Origin: Verrucomicrobiaceae bacterium
Lineage (GTDB): Bacteria; Verrucomicrobiota; Verrucomicrobiia; Verrucomicrobiales; Verrucomicrobiaceae
Assembly (NCBI GenBank): GCA_027484445.1
Contig: JAIXSY010000042.1
Coordinates: forward strand, 419,495-483,494
Direction: 5' to 3'
DNA length: 64,000 nt
Positions 9,031 through 18,022 of this stretch are shown one piece after another (position 1 is the stretch's first letter; the number at the start of each line of letters is the position of its first letter). The notes beneath the pieces were generated by a model that was not told the DNA's origin, did no database searches, and was given only the letters and a program-made list of their open reading frames with translations. Both the position numbers and the translations under genes were made by a program.

Positions 9031-9786
9031 ATGAATTCATCTCTTCGTCTTCAAGGTCGTTGCGGCATCATCACTGGCGGCGCGCGTGGCATTGGTCTCG
9101 CCATCAGTGCTCGGTTGCTGCAAGAAGGTGCTTCGGTTTGCCTGTGGGACATCGACGAGCAAGCTCTTTCTCAGGCTGCAAGTGAGCTTCAGAGCATGGG
9201 CAAGGTCGCGACGGCAAAGGTCGATGTGACGGATCTTGCTTCAGTCCATGCCGGCTTGCAGGTGGCGCTGGGAACCTTTGGCAAAATCGACCTGCTGGTC
9301 AACAATGCGGGCATCGCAGGAGCAAATGCAAAGCTCTGGGAGACTTCACCCACGGAATGGCACCGTGTGCTGGACATCAACCTGAACGGCCCTTTTTACT
9401 GTTGTCATGCCATCGTGCCCGAAATGCTGAAGCATGGCTATGGGCGAATCGTGAACATTGCCTCCATCGCAGGGAAAGAAGGCAATCCCCATGCTGCGCA
9501 CTACAGCGCCTCAAAGGCTGGAGTCATTGGTCTGACCAAGTCTCTGGGCAAAGAATTGGCCACCACCGGCATTTTGGTGAATTGCATCACACCTGCTGTG
9601 ATCGAGACGGATATCCTGAAGCAGCTCACTCCTCAGCATGTGGACTACATGCTCTCGAAGATACCGATGGGGCGTTTTGGACGCAAAGAGGAGGCTGCCG
9701 CTCTGGTCGCATGGCTTTGTTCAGAAGACTGCTCTTTCAGCACAGGGGCTGTTTTTGACCTGTCGGGAGGACGCGCAACTTACTGA
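9031..9786 (+). CDS. Short-chain dehydrogenase/reductase (SDR)
   Basis: This is a 251-residue classical SDR. The Rossmann cofactor motif is TGGARGIG (residues about 16-23), an Asp after the second strand (LWDIDEQA) favours NAD(H), NNAGIAG is the stabilising motif, and the catalytic set Asn, Ser (IASIAG) and YSASK is complete. The ending SGAVFDLSGG-type is as in FabG-like and sugar-acid dehydrogenases. It oxidises or reduces a hydroxyl/keto group; the substrate cannot be read from sequence. FabG (3-oxoacyl-ACP reductase) is possible, but the context (creatininase, MFS and DapA-family genes a few kb on) makes a sugar or hydroxy-acid substrate as likely. Confidence 0.88.
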   Translation: MNSSLRLQGRCGIITGGARGIGLAISARLLQEGASVCLWDIDEQALSQAASELQSMGKVATAKVDVTDLASVHAGLQVALGTFGKIDLLVNNAGIAGANAKLWETSPTEWHRVLDINLNGPFYCCHAIVPEMLKHGYGRIVNIASIAGKEGNPHAAHYSASKAGVIGLTKSLGKELATTGILVNCITPAVIETDILKQLTPQHVDYMLSKIPMGRFGRKEEAAALVAWLCSEDCSFSTGAVFDLSGGRATY

Positions 9787-9863
9787 AAAGAAGCCAGCTG
9801 CGTTACAATGTCGGCCAATTTTTTGACTAGCGAGGGCAGGGCGGATGCTCTCTGTGACAGTGT

Positions 9864-10094
9864 ATGAAAACTCTCTGCCAGTTCTTCTCGATCGTCATCG
9901 GCCTCGTCTGTGCCGTTTTCATGATTTTTGGCATCATCCCGCTGCTAGGATGGACGCTGTGGGCCACGCTAGCTGGTTGTGTGCTTGGCATCATCTTCGG
10001 TGTCTTTCCTGAGCGGAAAATTGGCCTGATCATCAACATTGCTGTCGCTATCGTCGCCGTGGTGCGCCTCCTGCTAGGCGGTGGTGTCGTCTGA
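9864..10094 (+). CDS. Small two-helix inner-membrane protein
   Basis: This 76-residue protein has two hydrophobic segments, about residues 7-45 (broken by a Gly/Pro turn) and 54-74, and a short basic linker (PERKIGL). The start is the only ATG that gives this hydrophobic N-terminus. No domain is recognised. It lies alone between the SDR and the hybrid kinase genes. Confidence 0.6.
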   Translation: MKTLCQFFSIVIGLVCAVFMIFGIIPLLGWTLWATLAGCVLGIIFGVFPERKIGLIINIAVAIVAVVRLLLGGGVV

Positions 10095-10158
10095 TCCCGC
10101 AGTCCGGGTGTTGTCCCGAACCGATGCAGAGGCTAATTTTTCACAAAAGCGAGGTTTC

Positions 10159-10216
10159 ATTGCTATTTTCTATAGCAATATCTAATATTTAGAGTTAGCT
10201 TGGTTTTCACTAACTC
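10159..10216 (+). promoter_or_regulatory. AT-rich leader with two hairpins before the hybrid sensor gene
   Basis: Two inverted repeats occur in an AT-rich leader. ATTGCTA (10159-10165) pairs with TAGCAAT (10173-10179), and GAGTTAG (10192-10198) pairs with CTAACTC (10210-10216). The second ends 3 bases before the ATG at 10220, where a ribosome-binding site would lie, and no Shine-Dalgarno sequence is visible. The hairpins could be operators or could control translation. Confidence 0.45.
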
Positions 10217-10219
10217 CAA

Positions 10220-12532
10220 ATGACCGGTTTAGACCGACTCCGCATCCTTATTGTCGAGAACGAAGGCCTCGTCGGCTGTGACATGGCTGCTTTCCTCAAT
10301 GATTTGGGCTACCGAGTGGTGGGCACTTGCTCGACGAGCGATGACGCACTTCGTCTTTATGACGACTTGAGGCCAGATTTAGTGCTGATGGATGTTCATT
10401 TGGACGGTGCAGTCGATGGCATCGAGACGGCGCGTCGTCTCCAGCAGCGCGGACCTGTGGCCATTGTCTATGTGACAGCCTGTGCGGATCTGGACACCGT
10501 CAACCGAGCTCGTGAAACTCATCCGCAAGGCTACCTGCTCAAACCCTTCAGCCACGATGATCTCCGGCTGACTGTGGAGGTGGCTGCCACCCGAGTTCAG
10601 GAGGAGATCGCACGCAGACGGCGCGAGCACAGCTACGCGGAGATGTTTGAAAGCTTGGCCGATGGGGTCATCGTGGCTGATCTGGCGGGGGTCATTGCCT
10701 TCATCAATCCAGCAGCCGCTCGCATCACTGGCTGGTCTCAAGACATCAGTGTCGGGCGCTCTCTGCACGAGGTGTTTCGCATTTATTACGCGAGCGGTGA
10801 ACCTGCTACGGTCGAGCTAGCCACGCCAGCCAAGGCCCCTAGCGAGCGTGTCGTATGGTTGACGACGCATGATGGACGCAGAGTGCCCGTGCAGGATCGC
10901 TCGACGCCATTGCGTGACCAGAGCGGTCAGCTCACCGGTGTGGTTATTCTTTTTCGTGCACAGGCCATCACCTCGGTCGAGGTGCCTGCTGTTCCACCCA
11001 CGAATGACCCAAACGCCACGGCCCAAGCACCTCTGGTGGATGTGGTGGAAAGCATCTCCGATCCTCTGATCGCCCTGGATGGAAGCTGGCGGCTGACCTA
11101 TGCCAACGCGAGTGCTAAACAGCTCTTCAGTCGCCAAGAGGCGAGACTGCTTGGAGCGGGATTTTGGGACCTACTGCCTGCGGCCACACGTGAGGAGCAC
11201 TACGCGGCACTAGGACATGCCATGCTGCATCGTCAGCCCGTGACGCGTGAGGTTTATCTCGAAGAAAGACAGCTCTGGATCGAGCTACGTGCTTATCCCT
11301 TTGCGGAGGGCCTGTTGCTGCTGCTGCAAGACATCACCTCTCGGCGTGAGGAAGCCGAGCGCCGCAGTCGCCTAGATCGCCTGGAGTCGCTCGGGCTTCT
11401 GGCCCGCGGCTTCGCCCATGAGTTCAACAATCTGCTGACGGTGTTGCTCGGGAATCTGTCCTTGGCCGAAATGAGGCTCCGCACAGTGATCCAGCTGCCA
11501 GAGCTGCATACGGCAAAGCAGGCCACGCTGCAGGCGCAAGGATTGGTTCAGCAGTTGCTGACGTTTGCCCGCGGGGGCGCGCCTATCAAGCGACCGACTC
11601 AGCCTGGCGAGTTGATCGAGCAGTTTTTCCTCCATCACAGCCGTGCCCCGCGCATTGAGTATCGTCTGGAGATCGCCCCGGAACTGCCCACCCTTGCGGT
11701 CGATCCAGCGCAGCTCCGCCGATTGCTGGGCAACCTGATTCGCAACGCCGAGCAGGCCCAGCCACAAGGCGGTGTCATCACCTTACGCTGCCGTGCGCAT
11801 GATCCGGGGGAAAGTTACCCGCACGAGCTACCTACTGATCACCAGGAATCTCCCGCAGGAATCATCATCGAGATCATTGACCGAGGCGAAGGCATCCCGG
11901 CGGAAAACCTGCCTCATATCTTTGAGCCCTACTTCAGTACGCGGAAAGCTGAGAACGCCACCGGCCTCGGCCTGACGGTGTGCGAATCCATCGCCAAGGC
12001 CCACGGCGGTTCCATCTCGGTGCGCAGCGAGTTAGGGAAGGGCACCTCCGTCAGCCTCTATCTGCCCGTCGATGCAGATGGCGAAGAGGTGGATGCGATT
12101 GGGCTCAGCCGGGCTTTTGAAAGCTCGCCCGCAGCAGTCAGCACGCGCATTCTTGTGCTTGAGGACGACCCACTCGTGCGGGCACTCATCGTTCGGAATC
12201 TCACCAGTCAAAACTACGAGGTCGTCGAGACCTCAGAAGGCAGTGAGACTGTCCGGGTCTATCAGGAGGCCATGCAAAGTGGCCGCACCTTCGACCTGGT
12301 CATCCTGGACCTCAGTATTCCGAATGGAATGGGAGGCGTGCGTGCCATGGAAAAGCTGCGCCAAATCGATCCCGAAGTACTAGCCATCGTCTCCAGCGGT
12401 TACAGCGATGACCCAGTGATGGCGAAGCCTGCGAGTTATGGCTTCGCGGCCGTGCTGCCAAAGCCTTATGAACCGGCTGACATGCTGAGGCTCGTGCGTA
12501 GCGTGCTCAATCAGCGCGCCGTGGGGCGATGA
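10220..12532 (+). CDS. Hybrid two-component protein: REC-PAS-PAS-HisKA-HATPase-REC
   Basis: The 770-residue soluble signalling protein has domains in this order: a receiver (residues 8-125, phospho-acceptor Asp58 in LVLMDVHLDG, LLKPF Lys), PAS (about 135-255, GVIAFINPAAARITGWS), PAS (about 275-385, WRLTYANASAKQLFS), HisKA dimerisation with His400 in GFAHEFNNLLTVLLG, a HATPase with LIRNAEQAQPQGG (N box), DRGEGIPAE (G1) and ATGLGLTV (G2), and a C-terminal receiver (about 640-765, Asp697 in LVILDLSIPNG, Lys in LPKP). There is no transmembrane segment. The N-terminal receiver suggests input from another kinase or phosphorelay, the PAS domains a small-molecule or redox input, and the C-terminal receiver an output. 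No dedicated response regulator with a DNA-binding domain is adjacent. Confidence 0.95.
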   Translation: MTGLDRLRILIVENEGLVGCDMAAFLNDLGYRVVGTCSTSDDALRLYDDLRPDLVLMDVHLDGAVDGIETARRLQQRGPVAIVYVTACADLDTVNRARETHPQGYLLKPFSHDDLRLTVEVAATRVQEEIARRRREHSYAEMFESLADGVIVADLAGVIAFINPAAARITGWSQDISVGRSLHEVFRIYYASGEPATVELATPAKAPSERVVWLTTHDGRRVPVQDRSTPLRDQSGQLTGVVILFRAQAITSVEVPAVPPTNDPNATAQAPLVDVVESISDPLIALDGSWRLTYANASAKQLFSRQEARLLGAGFWDLLPAATREEHYAALGHAMLHRQPVTREVYLEERQLWIELRAYPFAEGLLLLLQDITSRREEAERRSRLDRLESLGLLARGFAHEFNNLLTVLLGNLSLAEMRLRTVIQLPELHTAKQATLQAQGLVQQLLTFARGGAPIKRPTQPGELIEQFFLHHSRAPRIEYRLEIAPELPTLAVDPAQLRRLLGNLIRNAEQAQPQGGVITLRCRAHDPGESYPHELPTDHQESPAGIIIEIIDRGEGIPAENLPHIFEPYFSTRKAENATGLGLTVCESIAKAHGGSISVRSELGKGTSVSLYLPVDADGEEVDAIGLSRAFESSPAAVSTRILVLEDDPLVRALIVRNLTSQNYEVVETSEGSETVRVYQEAMQSGRTFDLVILDLSIPNGMGGVRAMEKLRQIDPEVLAIVSSGYSDDPVMAKPASYGFAAVLPKPYEPADMLRLVRSVLNQRAVGR

Positions 12533-12972
12533 ACCTTTCGTGATAGAACGGGCGCGTTCCTCCTCAGCGCAGACCAGTCATCCCCCCACTCACCGAAGCC
12601 AAGTCAAGGGGGCCGAGGCATCGTGTCGTCGAATGCCTTTTTCTCCCCGGCAAATCGCATTCAGAAAACACCCACTATCCAGAGGTGCCCTTCGCAAAAA
12701 CAAAGAAACAAAACAAAGACCTCAGGCATTCCGTACAGGACACAGCCCAGATCGACCGTTACCCTGCCGCGAAGAAATCCACCCAAGCCTCTGATTCTCA
12801 GCCTCTTCCCCTGAAGCGCCAACGGGTCGGCATCAACGCCAAGACCACTTCTCCCGAAATCATGCCTCTAAGGTCTTTCAGAGATTCATCGGATGGGCTC
12901 TGAGGTGATCATTTCCTATCCCGTGAGTGTTTCGGGCAAAGAATGCTCCGCTAGGCCGTATCGCTTTGTCTC
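12533..12972. other. 440-base intergenic region, no gene seen
   Basis: The short open frames here lack family features and coding-like composition. No clear terminator follows the hybrid sensor gene. The region should hold the promoter of the creatininase-family gene. Confidence 0.45.
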
Positions 12973-13731
12973 ATGCTCCTTGCCGAACTCACCTGGGCCG
13001 AAGTGGCCGCTCTTGATCCTGCTACGCCAGTGGTGATTCCACTCGCGGCATTGGAGCAGCACGGCACCCACATGCCGTTGTTCACGGATTCGATGCTCAT
13101 GGCTGAGATCGCACGCCGTGCCGAAATCGAACTTCAGACGCAGGTGCTTTTTGCCCCGTTGCTTTGGCTGGGAAATTCTCATCATCACCTCGACTTTTCG
13201 GGCACACTTTCCGCAGAGCCTCGGGTTTATCTCGATGTGCTGGTAGGCTTGTTGGAAAACTGGATCGCGCATGGGTTCCAGCGCCTGATTTTTCTCAATG
13301 GTCATGGTGGCAACGATGTGCCTGGCAGGCAGGCCATCTTCGAGGTCCGTCAGAGGCATCGCCACCGCAGTGACCTGCTGCTTCTTTTTGCCACCTATTG
13401 GAATTTGGTGGCAGATGCAGCCCAGGCTCACCCTGACCTAAAGCAGCGTGTCATGGGTCATGCCTGTGAGTGGGAGACCTCCATGGTGCTCAGGTTGAAT
13501 CCAGCCTGGGTCAAAGGACACAAAACCGTCGGAGAGGTGCCGTTTGGCAATCCCTTTGAGCCTGCCTCGCGTGGTTGGATCATGCCAGATCGCAGCTCCT
13601 CGGGGCATGTGGGCGATCCCACCGAGGCCACTCCAGAGAAGGGGGAAGCTCTTTTTCAAATCTTCACTCAAGGCACGGTAGCGATGTTGCGCCGTGTGAT
13701 CGCTTGGGATGGTTTTAGCTGGGAAGGATGA
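12973..13731 (+). CDS. Creatininase-family amidohydrolase
   Basis: The 252-residue protein shows the creatininase-family metal sites: VIPLAALEQHGTHMPLFTD (Glu/His and Asp ligands) and FLNGHGGN (His/Asn), with a late Glu in CEWETSMVL. Family members hydrolyse cyclic or linear amides in a binuclear metal centre (creatinine, the formamide of FAPy in riboflavin synthesis, mycofactocin precursor). Its stop codon overlaps the start of the MFS gene by 4 bases (ATGA), so the transporter probably imports its substrate or a precursor. The substrate is unknown. Confidence 0.88.
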   Translation: MLLAELTWAEVAALDPATPVVIPLAALEQHGTHMPLFTDSMLMAEIARRAEIELQTQVLFAPLLWLGNSHHHLDFSGTLSAEPRVYLDVLVGLLENWIAHGFQRLIFLNGHGGNDVPGRQAIFEVRQRHRHRSDLLLLFATYWNLVADAAQAHPDLKQRVMGHACEWETSMVLRLNPAWVKGHKTVGEVPFGNPFEPASRGWIMPDRSSSGHVGDPTEATPEKGEALFQIFTQGTVAMLRRVIAWDGFSWEG

Positions 13732-14975
13732 GCTTTATGACGGCCCATTCCTCAAGTTGGAAATGGTGGATCGCGGGTCTGCTGCTCCTGGCCACGACGA
13801 TCAATTACATGGATCGTGTGACGCTGGCGAATGCCTCCGTGCGTGTCACACGGGAGTTTGGACTTAGCGAGCAACAGTATGGAAATTTGGAACTCGCTTT
13901 TGGTTGGGCTTTTGCCGTGGGTTCACTGGTGTTTGGTTTTCTAGCGGACCGCGTGCGCATCTACGGCCTCTATCCCTGCGTGCTCGCGGGTTGGTCGCTG
14001 ATGGGCATGATCTCCGGTTGGGCAGAAGACTATACACAACTGCTTTTCTGCCGAACCCTGCTGGGTTTCATGGAGGCGGGTCATTGGCCCTGTGCGCTGA
14101 AGACCACCTTTGCCGTGCTGGATGAGAAGGACCGCACCATGGGCAACAGCGTGCTTCAGAGTGGTGCAAGCATCGGAGCCATCCTCACGCCGCAGGTGAT
14201 GAAAATGTTGATGACGGAGGAACTTGGCTCCTGGCGTTCGGCTTTTGTGGTGGTGGGGGCTTTAGGGCTCGTCTGGGTAGTCGTTTGGCTTTGGATGATG
14301 CGTGGCAGTCGCCTCGACCATCCTCCCCCGTCGATGACGGCAAGTGCGGCGTTGGGCTTGCGGGAAATCTTGTTCAGCCGCAGGTTTTGGGCGCTAGCAG
14401 TGTTGATCACAGGCACCCAGACCGTTTGGCACATCTATCGCGTGTGGTTGATGAAGTTCCTACAAACTGGGCGTGGCTACACAGAGGAGGCAGCCTTGAA
14501 CTTCCAGTCCGCCTACTACCTTGCCACAGACCTGGGGTGCTTCATAGCCGGCGCACTTTCACTCTGGCTAGTGCGAAAAAAGGGCCTTTGTGCTCATGAC
14601 GCACGTCGTTCGATCTATCGAGGGGCATGTGTTTTCACCTCGCTCAGTGTTTGCCTACCTTTTCTCAAACAAGGGCCGACATTGCTAGTCGTGCTGTTGC
14701 TGATTGGGGCCGGAGCGTTGGCATTGTTTCCTTGTTACTACAGCTTTGTTCAGGAGCTCTCAGACCAGCATGTTGGGCGCCTCACAGGACTGCTCAGCCT
14801 GTGGGTCTGGGCTGTCACCTCTCCATTGCACAAGGGATTTGGTTGGATCGCAGACACCACGCATAGCTACGATGTGGGACTGGTCATCGCAGGCTTGGCT
14901 CCATGGCTTGGCGTTCTGGCCATGCAAGGCCTTTGGGTCAGGCGAACTCCTGACGCTTGTGGTGGAGTGACCTGA
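13728..14975 (+). CDS. MFS transporter, anion/sugar-acid symporter type
   Basis: The 415-residue protein has about 12 hydrophobic helices. The start of helix 1 reads LLLATTINYMDRVTLANAS and the loop 2-3 motif GFLADRVRIYG is the MFS A-motif variant. The N-Y-M-D-R signature is typical of the ACS family (hexuronate, galactarate, phthalate and related acids). It starts inside the stop codon of the creatininase-family gene, so the two are translationally coupled. Its 3' end overlaps the convergent AraC gene by 38 bases. A second in-frame ATG at 13737 is an alternative start. Confidence 0.9.
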   Translation: MSFMTAHSSSWKWWIAGLLLLATTINYMDRVTLANASVRVTREFGLSEQQYGNLELAFGWAFAVGSLVFGFLADRVRIYGLYPCVLAGWSLMGMISGWAEDYTQLLFCRTLLGFMEAGHWPCALKTTFAVLDEKDRTMGNSVLQSGASIGAILTPQVMKMLMTEELGSWRSAFVVVGALGLVWVVVWLWMMRGSRLDHPPPSMTASAALGLREILFSRRFWALAVLITGTQTVWHIYRVWLMKFLQTGRGYTEEAALNFQSAYYLATDLGCFIAGALSLWLVRKKGLCAHDARRSIYRGACVFTSLSVCLPFLKQGPTLLVVLLLIGAGALALFPCYYSFVQELSDQHVGRLTGLLSLWVWAVTSPLHKGFGWIADTTHSYDVGLVIAGLAPWLGVLAMQGLWVRRTPDACGGVT

Positions 14976-15678
14976 ATTTTCCAGGAGCCATGCCTGCATA
15001 GCGGCTGAAATGTCGGGTGAAGGCACTCTGATCACACCAGCCCGTCATGATGGCAATTTCGGCAAGAGAGGTCTCTGTCTCTGTGAGCAGCCGGGTGGCT
15101 TCGTCCAGCCGCAGCTTGTGCACCAGCTGCAACGGACTCATTTGAAAGAGGCGACGCACGCGCTGCTCAAGCTGGTAAACACTCATCCCCGAAGCCGCTG
15201 CGATTTCTTCGATGCGTAGGCTTTCCATGTACCGCTTTTGAATCAATCGCAAGGCGGCTGCGAGCTCGCTAAAGCCAGGTGCTTTTTCGCCAGGAGCATT
15301 GAGATCTCGTGAAATTCCGGCGATGCCGATGATCCTTCCACGATGGTCACGCACTGCGTGTTTGGTCGTCAGGCACCATCCGGCTTTTCTGCCAGGATAG
15401 ATGTGAAGCTCAAGCTGGTGATGGATGCTGCGCCCGCTCGTCAGCACTTGCTTGTCCTGCCTTGTGTAGCTGGATGCCAGTGCAGGAGGATAAACCTCAG
15501 CAGGCGTTTTCCCCACCAGTTTGTTCTTGTCGCCACCCGTGCATCGGTCTGCCATGGTTTGATTGACCCGCACATATCGACCGGCCGTGTCTTTGATAAA
15601 ATAGATCACGTCAGGCAACGAATCGAAGAGGGACTCAGCGCATTGCAGCGCAGAAAAAAGATCATCATGCTCGTTCAT
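14938..15678 (-). CDS. AraC-family regulator with N-terminal PAS domain
   Basis: From the ATG at 15678 the protein is 246 residues; a longer frame exists to 15780, but the chosen start begins just before the PAS domain. Residues about 12-120 form a PAS sensor (LPDVIYFIKDTAGRYVRVN ... GRIIGIAGISRDL). Residues about 140-245 are the two-helix-turn-helix AraC domain (LRIEEIAAASGMSVYQLEQR; SLAEIAIMTGWCDQSAFTRH). It probably senses a ligand through PAS and controls the neighbouring catabolic genes. It is convergent with the MFS gene (38 bases shared) and divergent from the DapA-family gene, so the 15679-15921 gap is the most likely target. Confidence 0.9.
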   Translation of the reverse strand: MNEHDDLFSALQCAESLFDSLPDVIYFIKDTAGRYVRVNQTMADRCTGGDKNKLVGKTPAEVYPPALASSYTRQDKQVLTSGRSIHHQLELHIYPGRKAGWCLTTKHAVRDHRGRIIGIAGISRDLNAPGEKAPGFSELAAALRLIQKRYMESLRIEEIAAASGMSVYQLEQRVRRLFQMSPLQLVHKLRLDEATRLLTETETSLAEIAIMTGWCDQSAFTRHFSRYAGMAPGKFRSLHHKRQEFA

Positions 15679-15921
15679 TCGTCGTTCAATTTGCAGAGAT
15701 CCTATCAAAAGCAACGATGAGACAAGTTTGTTCTGAAAACAGACGTCACTCGTTTTTTCATGAACATGGGAAACAGGCATGGGGCGGCTGTATGTCCATT
15801 TGACCTCTCAATTCGCTAGGCCAAGCACGTGATGAGCCTGGCGATGATTTTGGCTAAATTCCTCAAGCGGGTGAGGAAAACTTATCAAGACCCGCTTCGT
15901 ATTCTGCGTCACCAAAACGCG

Positions 15922-16833
15922 ATGTCTCAAACCTATTCTCGCTGGAGCGGCGTGTTTCCTGCCGTGCTTACCCTCATGCACAAAGATCAGTCTCTGGATC
16001 TGGAGGCATGTGCGAAACACTTTGAAGCGCAGATCGAAGTCGGAGTGTCTGGCTTGATTGTCTGTGGCTCCCTTGGTGAAAATCAATGTCTTCAGCCAGA
16101 AGAAAAACGCGAGGTGTTGAAGTGTGCGCTTGCTGTCGCCAATGGGCGAGTGCCTGTTCTCACGGGTGTCGCCGAGATGAGCAGTCGTGCTGCCATTCAA
16201 TACATCAAAGATAGCGAGAAGCTGGGTGCTGCGGGGTTCATGATCATGCCGCCGATGGTTTACAAACCAGACCCCATCGAGACGGAACATTGGTTTCGAA
16301 CTCTGGCTGCGACGACATCCTTGCCTTGGATGCTCTACAACAATCCGGTGGGTTATTACACCGATGTGACGCCTGAGATGTTCGCTCAGCTAGCCGACAT
16401 TGAGAACCTAACTTCCATCAAGGAGAGCAGTGCCAATCCGCGCCGCATTACGGAAATCCGCAATCGTGTGGGAGATCGCTACCAATTGTTCACCGGCGTC
16501 GATGACCTCATGCTCGAATGTTCCATTCTCGGCATTGATGGCTGGGTCGCTGGCAGTGGCATAGCTTTTCCTAAAGAGAATCAGCGTTTGTGGGATCTCA
16601 CGCGCCAGGGACGTTGGGATGAGGCACGTGCTTTGTATCGTTGGGCTCAGCCTTTGATGAAGTTGGACACGCACTTGCACTTTGTGCAATACATCAAGCT
16701 GCTTTGCCAAGAGACCGGTTTAGGCACTGAATGGGTTCGTGAGCCTCGCTTGACCTTGAGTGGACAAGAGCGCGAAGACGTGCTCGCGATCATTCGAGAT
16801 GCGCTAGCAAAGCGTGATCAGTTTGCTGTTTGA
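15922..16833 (+). CDS. Dihydrodipicolinate synthase-family lyase/aldolase, LhpC-like
   Basis: The 303-residue TIM-barrel class I aldolase superfamily member starts at 15922 (MSQTYSRWSGVFPAVLT); the longer upstream frame adds a basic stretch not seen in the family. Schiff-base Lys167 lies in TSIKESS and the catalytic Tyr139 in WMLYNNPVGY. The carboxylate-binding motif reads GSLGEN instead of GTTGE, so it is unlikely to be DapA. The end, LDTHLHFVQYIKLL ... WVREPRLTLSG, is reminiscent of pyrroline-4-hydroxy-2-carboxylate deaminases (LhpC) of hydroxyproline catabolism; this is from memory of the family and not certain. Other possible substrates are 2-keto-3-deoxy sugar acids. It probably works with the nearby creatininase-family protein, the MFS transporter and the PAS-AraC regulator. 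Confidence 0.85.
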   Translation: MSQTYSRWSGVFPAVLTLMHKDQSLDLEACAKHFEAQIEVGVSGLIVCGSLGENQCLQPEEKREVLKCALAVANGRVPVLTGVAEMSSRAAIQYIKDSEKLGAAGFMIMPPMVYKPDPIETEHWFRTLAATTSLPWMLYNNPVGYYTDVTPEMFAQLADIENLTSIKESSANPRRITEIRNRVGDRYQLFTGVDDLMLECSILGIDGWVAGSGIAFPKENQRLWDLTRQGRWDEARALYRWAQPLMKLDTHLHFVQYIKLLCQETGLGTEWVREPRLTLSGQEREDVLAIIRDALAKRDQFAV

Positions 16834-16852
16834 GGCCTGCGATTTTGCGCCA

Positions 16853-17935
16853 TCAGGCTTCGCGATGCAGCTTGTAGGGCATCACGCTGCCACTGTTCCA
16901 CTGGCAGACGTAGAGGTCGCCCTGCTGATCCACACACACATCGTGGCAGTTGTGAAAGACGGGCTTGTCCTGCAGCATGACCTTGAGTCTTCCTTCTTCA
17001 TACCGTGGCTCCATGCCGCCTGGGTTGGAGATGACACGATCTTGATCATCTAGAATGGTGACAAACCCACGGCCCTGCCACATGCGATAATCGTCAGGCT
17101 TTGCGCCAAAACAGACACCGGAAAGCAAAAGTCTGTCGTGGATCACAGGGCGGCTGACATAGGCCCCAGGTAGATAGACGCCACGCACATGCTTGCCCTC
17201 GAGAGTGAACCAGTTGAATTCATTCCTCACTCGCTCCGTCACGACCAGCAGTGGAGTGCCAGAGCGTGAATCAATCGCGACTCCATGCGCTTGCATGAAG
17301 CGGCTTGGGTTTGTCGGTTGTGTGCTTTTGCCTCCAAACTTGGAGATGAACTTACCGCTGGCATCGAAGCGTAGGATGAATTGTGATCCGTAGCCGTCGG
17401 CGACATAGATATCGCCATTCGGAGCCACAGCTGTCTCCGTGGGGCGATAGTCCTCTGTCGGCAGGTAGGCTCCACATTTTGTGGCATGAGGCAGCTCCAT
17501 CAAGATCTCGCCGTTGAGGGTTGTCTGAACGACACGCCCCGGTCCCGGATCGGTCAGGAACAGACTTTCGCGGCCGCTGGCGTCTCGATGCAAAGTCAAT
17601 CCATGAGCCCCGCCCATCTTCAGTGTCCAAGTGTTCAGCAAGCGACCGTCCGTCGCGTAAACCAACACATTGTTGGCGGCATGATTGGTGAGCATGAAAA
17701 GACGCCCATCAGACGACTGCACCATTTCGTGGCAATCTTTGACTTTCACCTGATTCAGGTCCGCACGGCTCCACTGCTTGTCCACACGATAACGCAGATT
17801 GCCATGGCCAATCAGGGCACCGTGAAAGTCGGGTGCTGTTTTGCTCTGAGCGCGAAGGTAGGGAACGCTGAACATCGCTAGAGCTTGCAGTGCAAAATGA
17901 CGACGTTGGACAGTGGGCTGGGCTTGAGGTGACAT
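16853..17935 (-). CDS. Exported six-bladed beta-propeller (NHL-type) protein
   Basis: The 360-residue protein begins with a twin-arginine-like leader (QRRHFALQALAMFSVPYLRA) and then shows repeated propeller blades such as DGRLFMLTNHAANNVLVYAT, NGDIYVADGYGSQFILRFD and QGDLYVCQWNSGSVMPYKL. It resembles the NHL/peptidylglycine-monooxygenase-like and SMP-30-like lactonase propellers. The conserved HEMVQS and HDVCVD His residues could bind metal. It converges on the DapA-family gene with a 19-base gap. It may be a periplasmic lactonase for the same pathway, but the substrate is not known. Confidence 0.8.
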   Translation of the reverse strand: MSPQAQPTVQRRHFALQALAMFSVPYLRAQSKTAPDFHGALIGHGNLRYRVDKQWSRADLNQVKVKDCHEMVQSSDGRLFMLTNHAANNVLVYATDGRLLNTWTLKMGGAHGLTLHRDASGRESLFLTDPGPGRVVQTTLNGEILMELPHATKCGAYLPTEDYRPTETAVAPNGDIYVADGYGSQFILRFDASGKFISKFGGKSTQPTNPSRFMQAHGVAIDSRSGTPLLVVTERVRNEFNWFTLEGKHVRGVYLPGAYVSRPVIHDRLLLSGVCFGAKPDDYRMWQGRGFVTILDDQDRVISNPGGMEPRYEEGRLKVMLQDKPVFHNCHDVCVDQQGDLYVCQWNSGSVMPYKLHREA

Positions 17936-18022
17936 GGCAGTTGGGCGTGGCTAGCATGGCTGCTAAGCCCGAATGTGGCAATCGCGTTGCGAGATGACAA
18001 AGCCTCATTACTCTGAGTCCTG

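Noticed and set aside
12540..12903. Small open frames after the hybrid sensor gene
   Set aside because: They have no domain or signal, overlap each other and have low-complexity composition.
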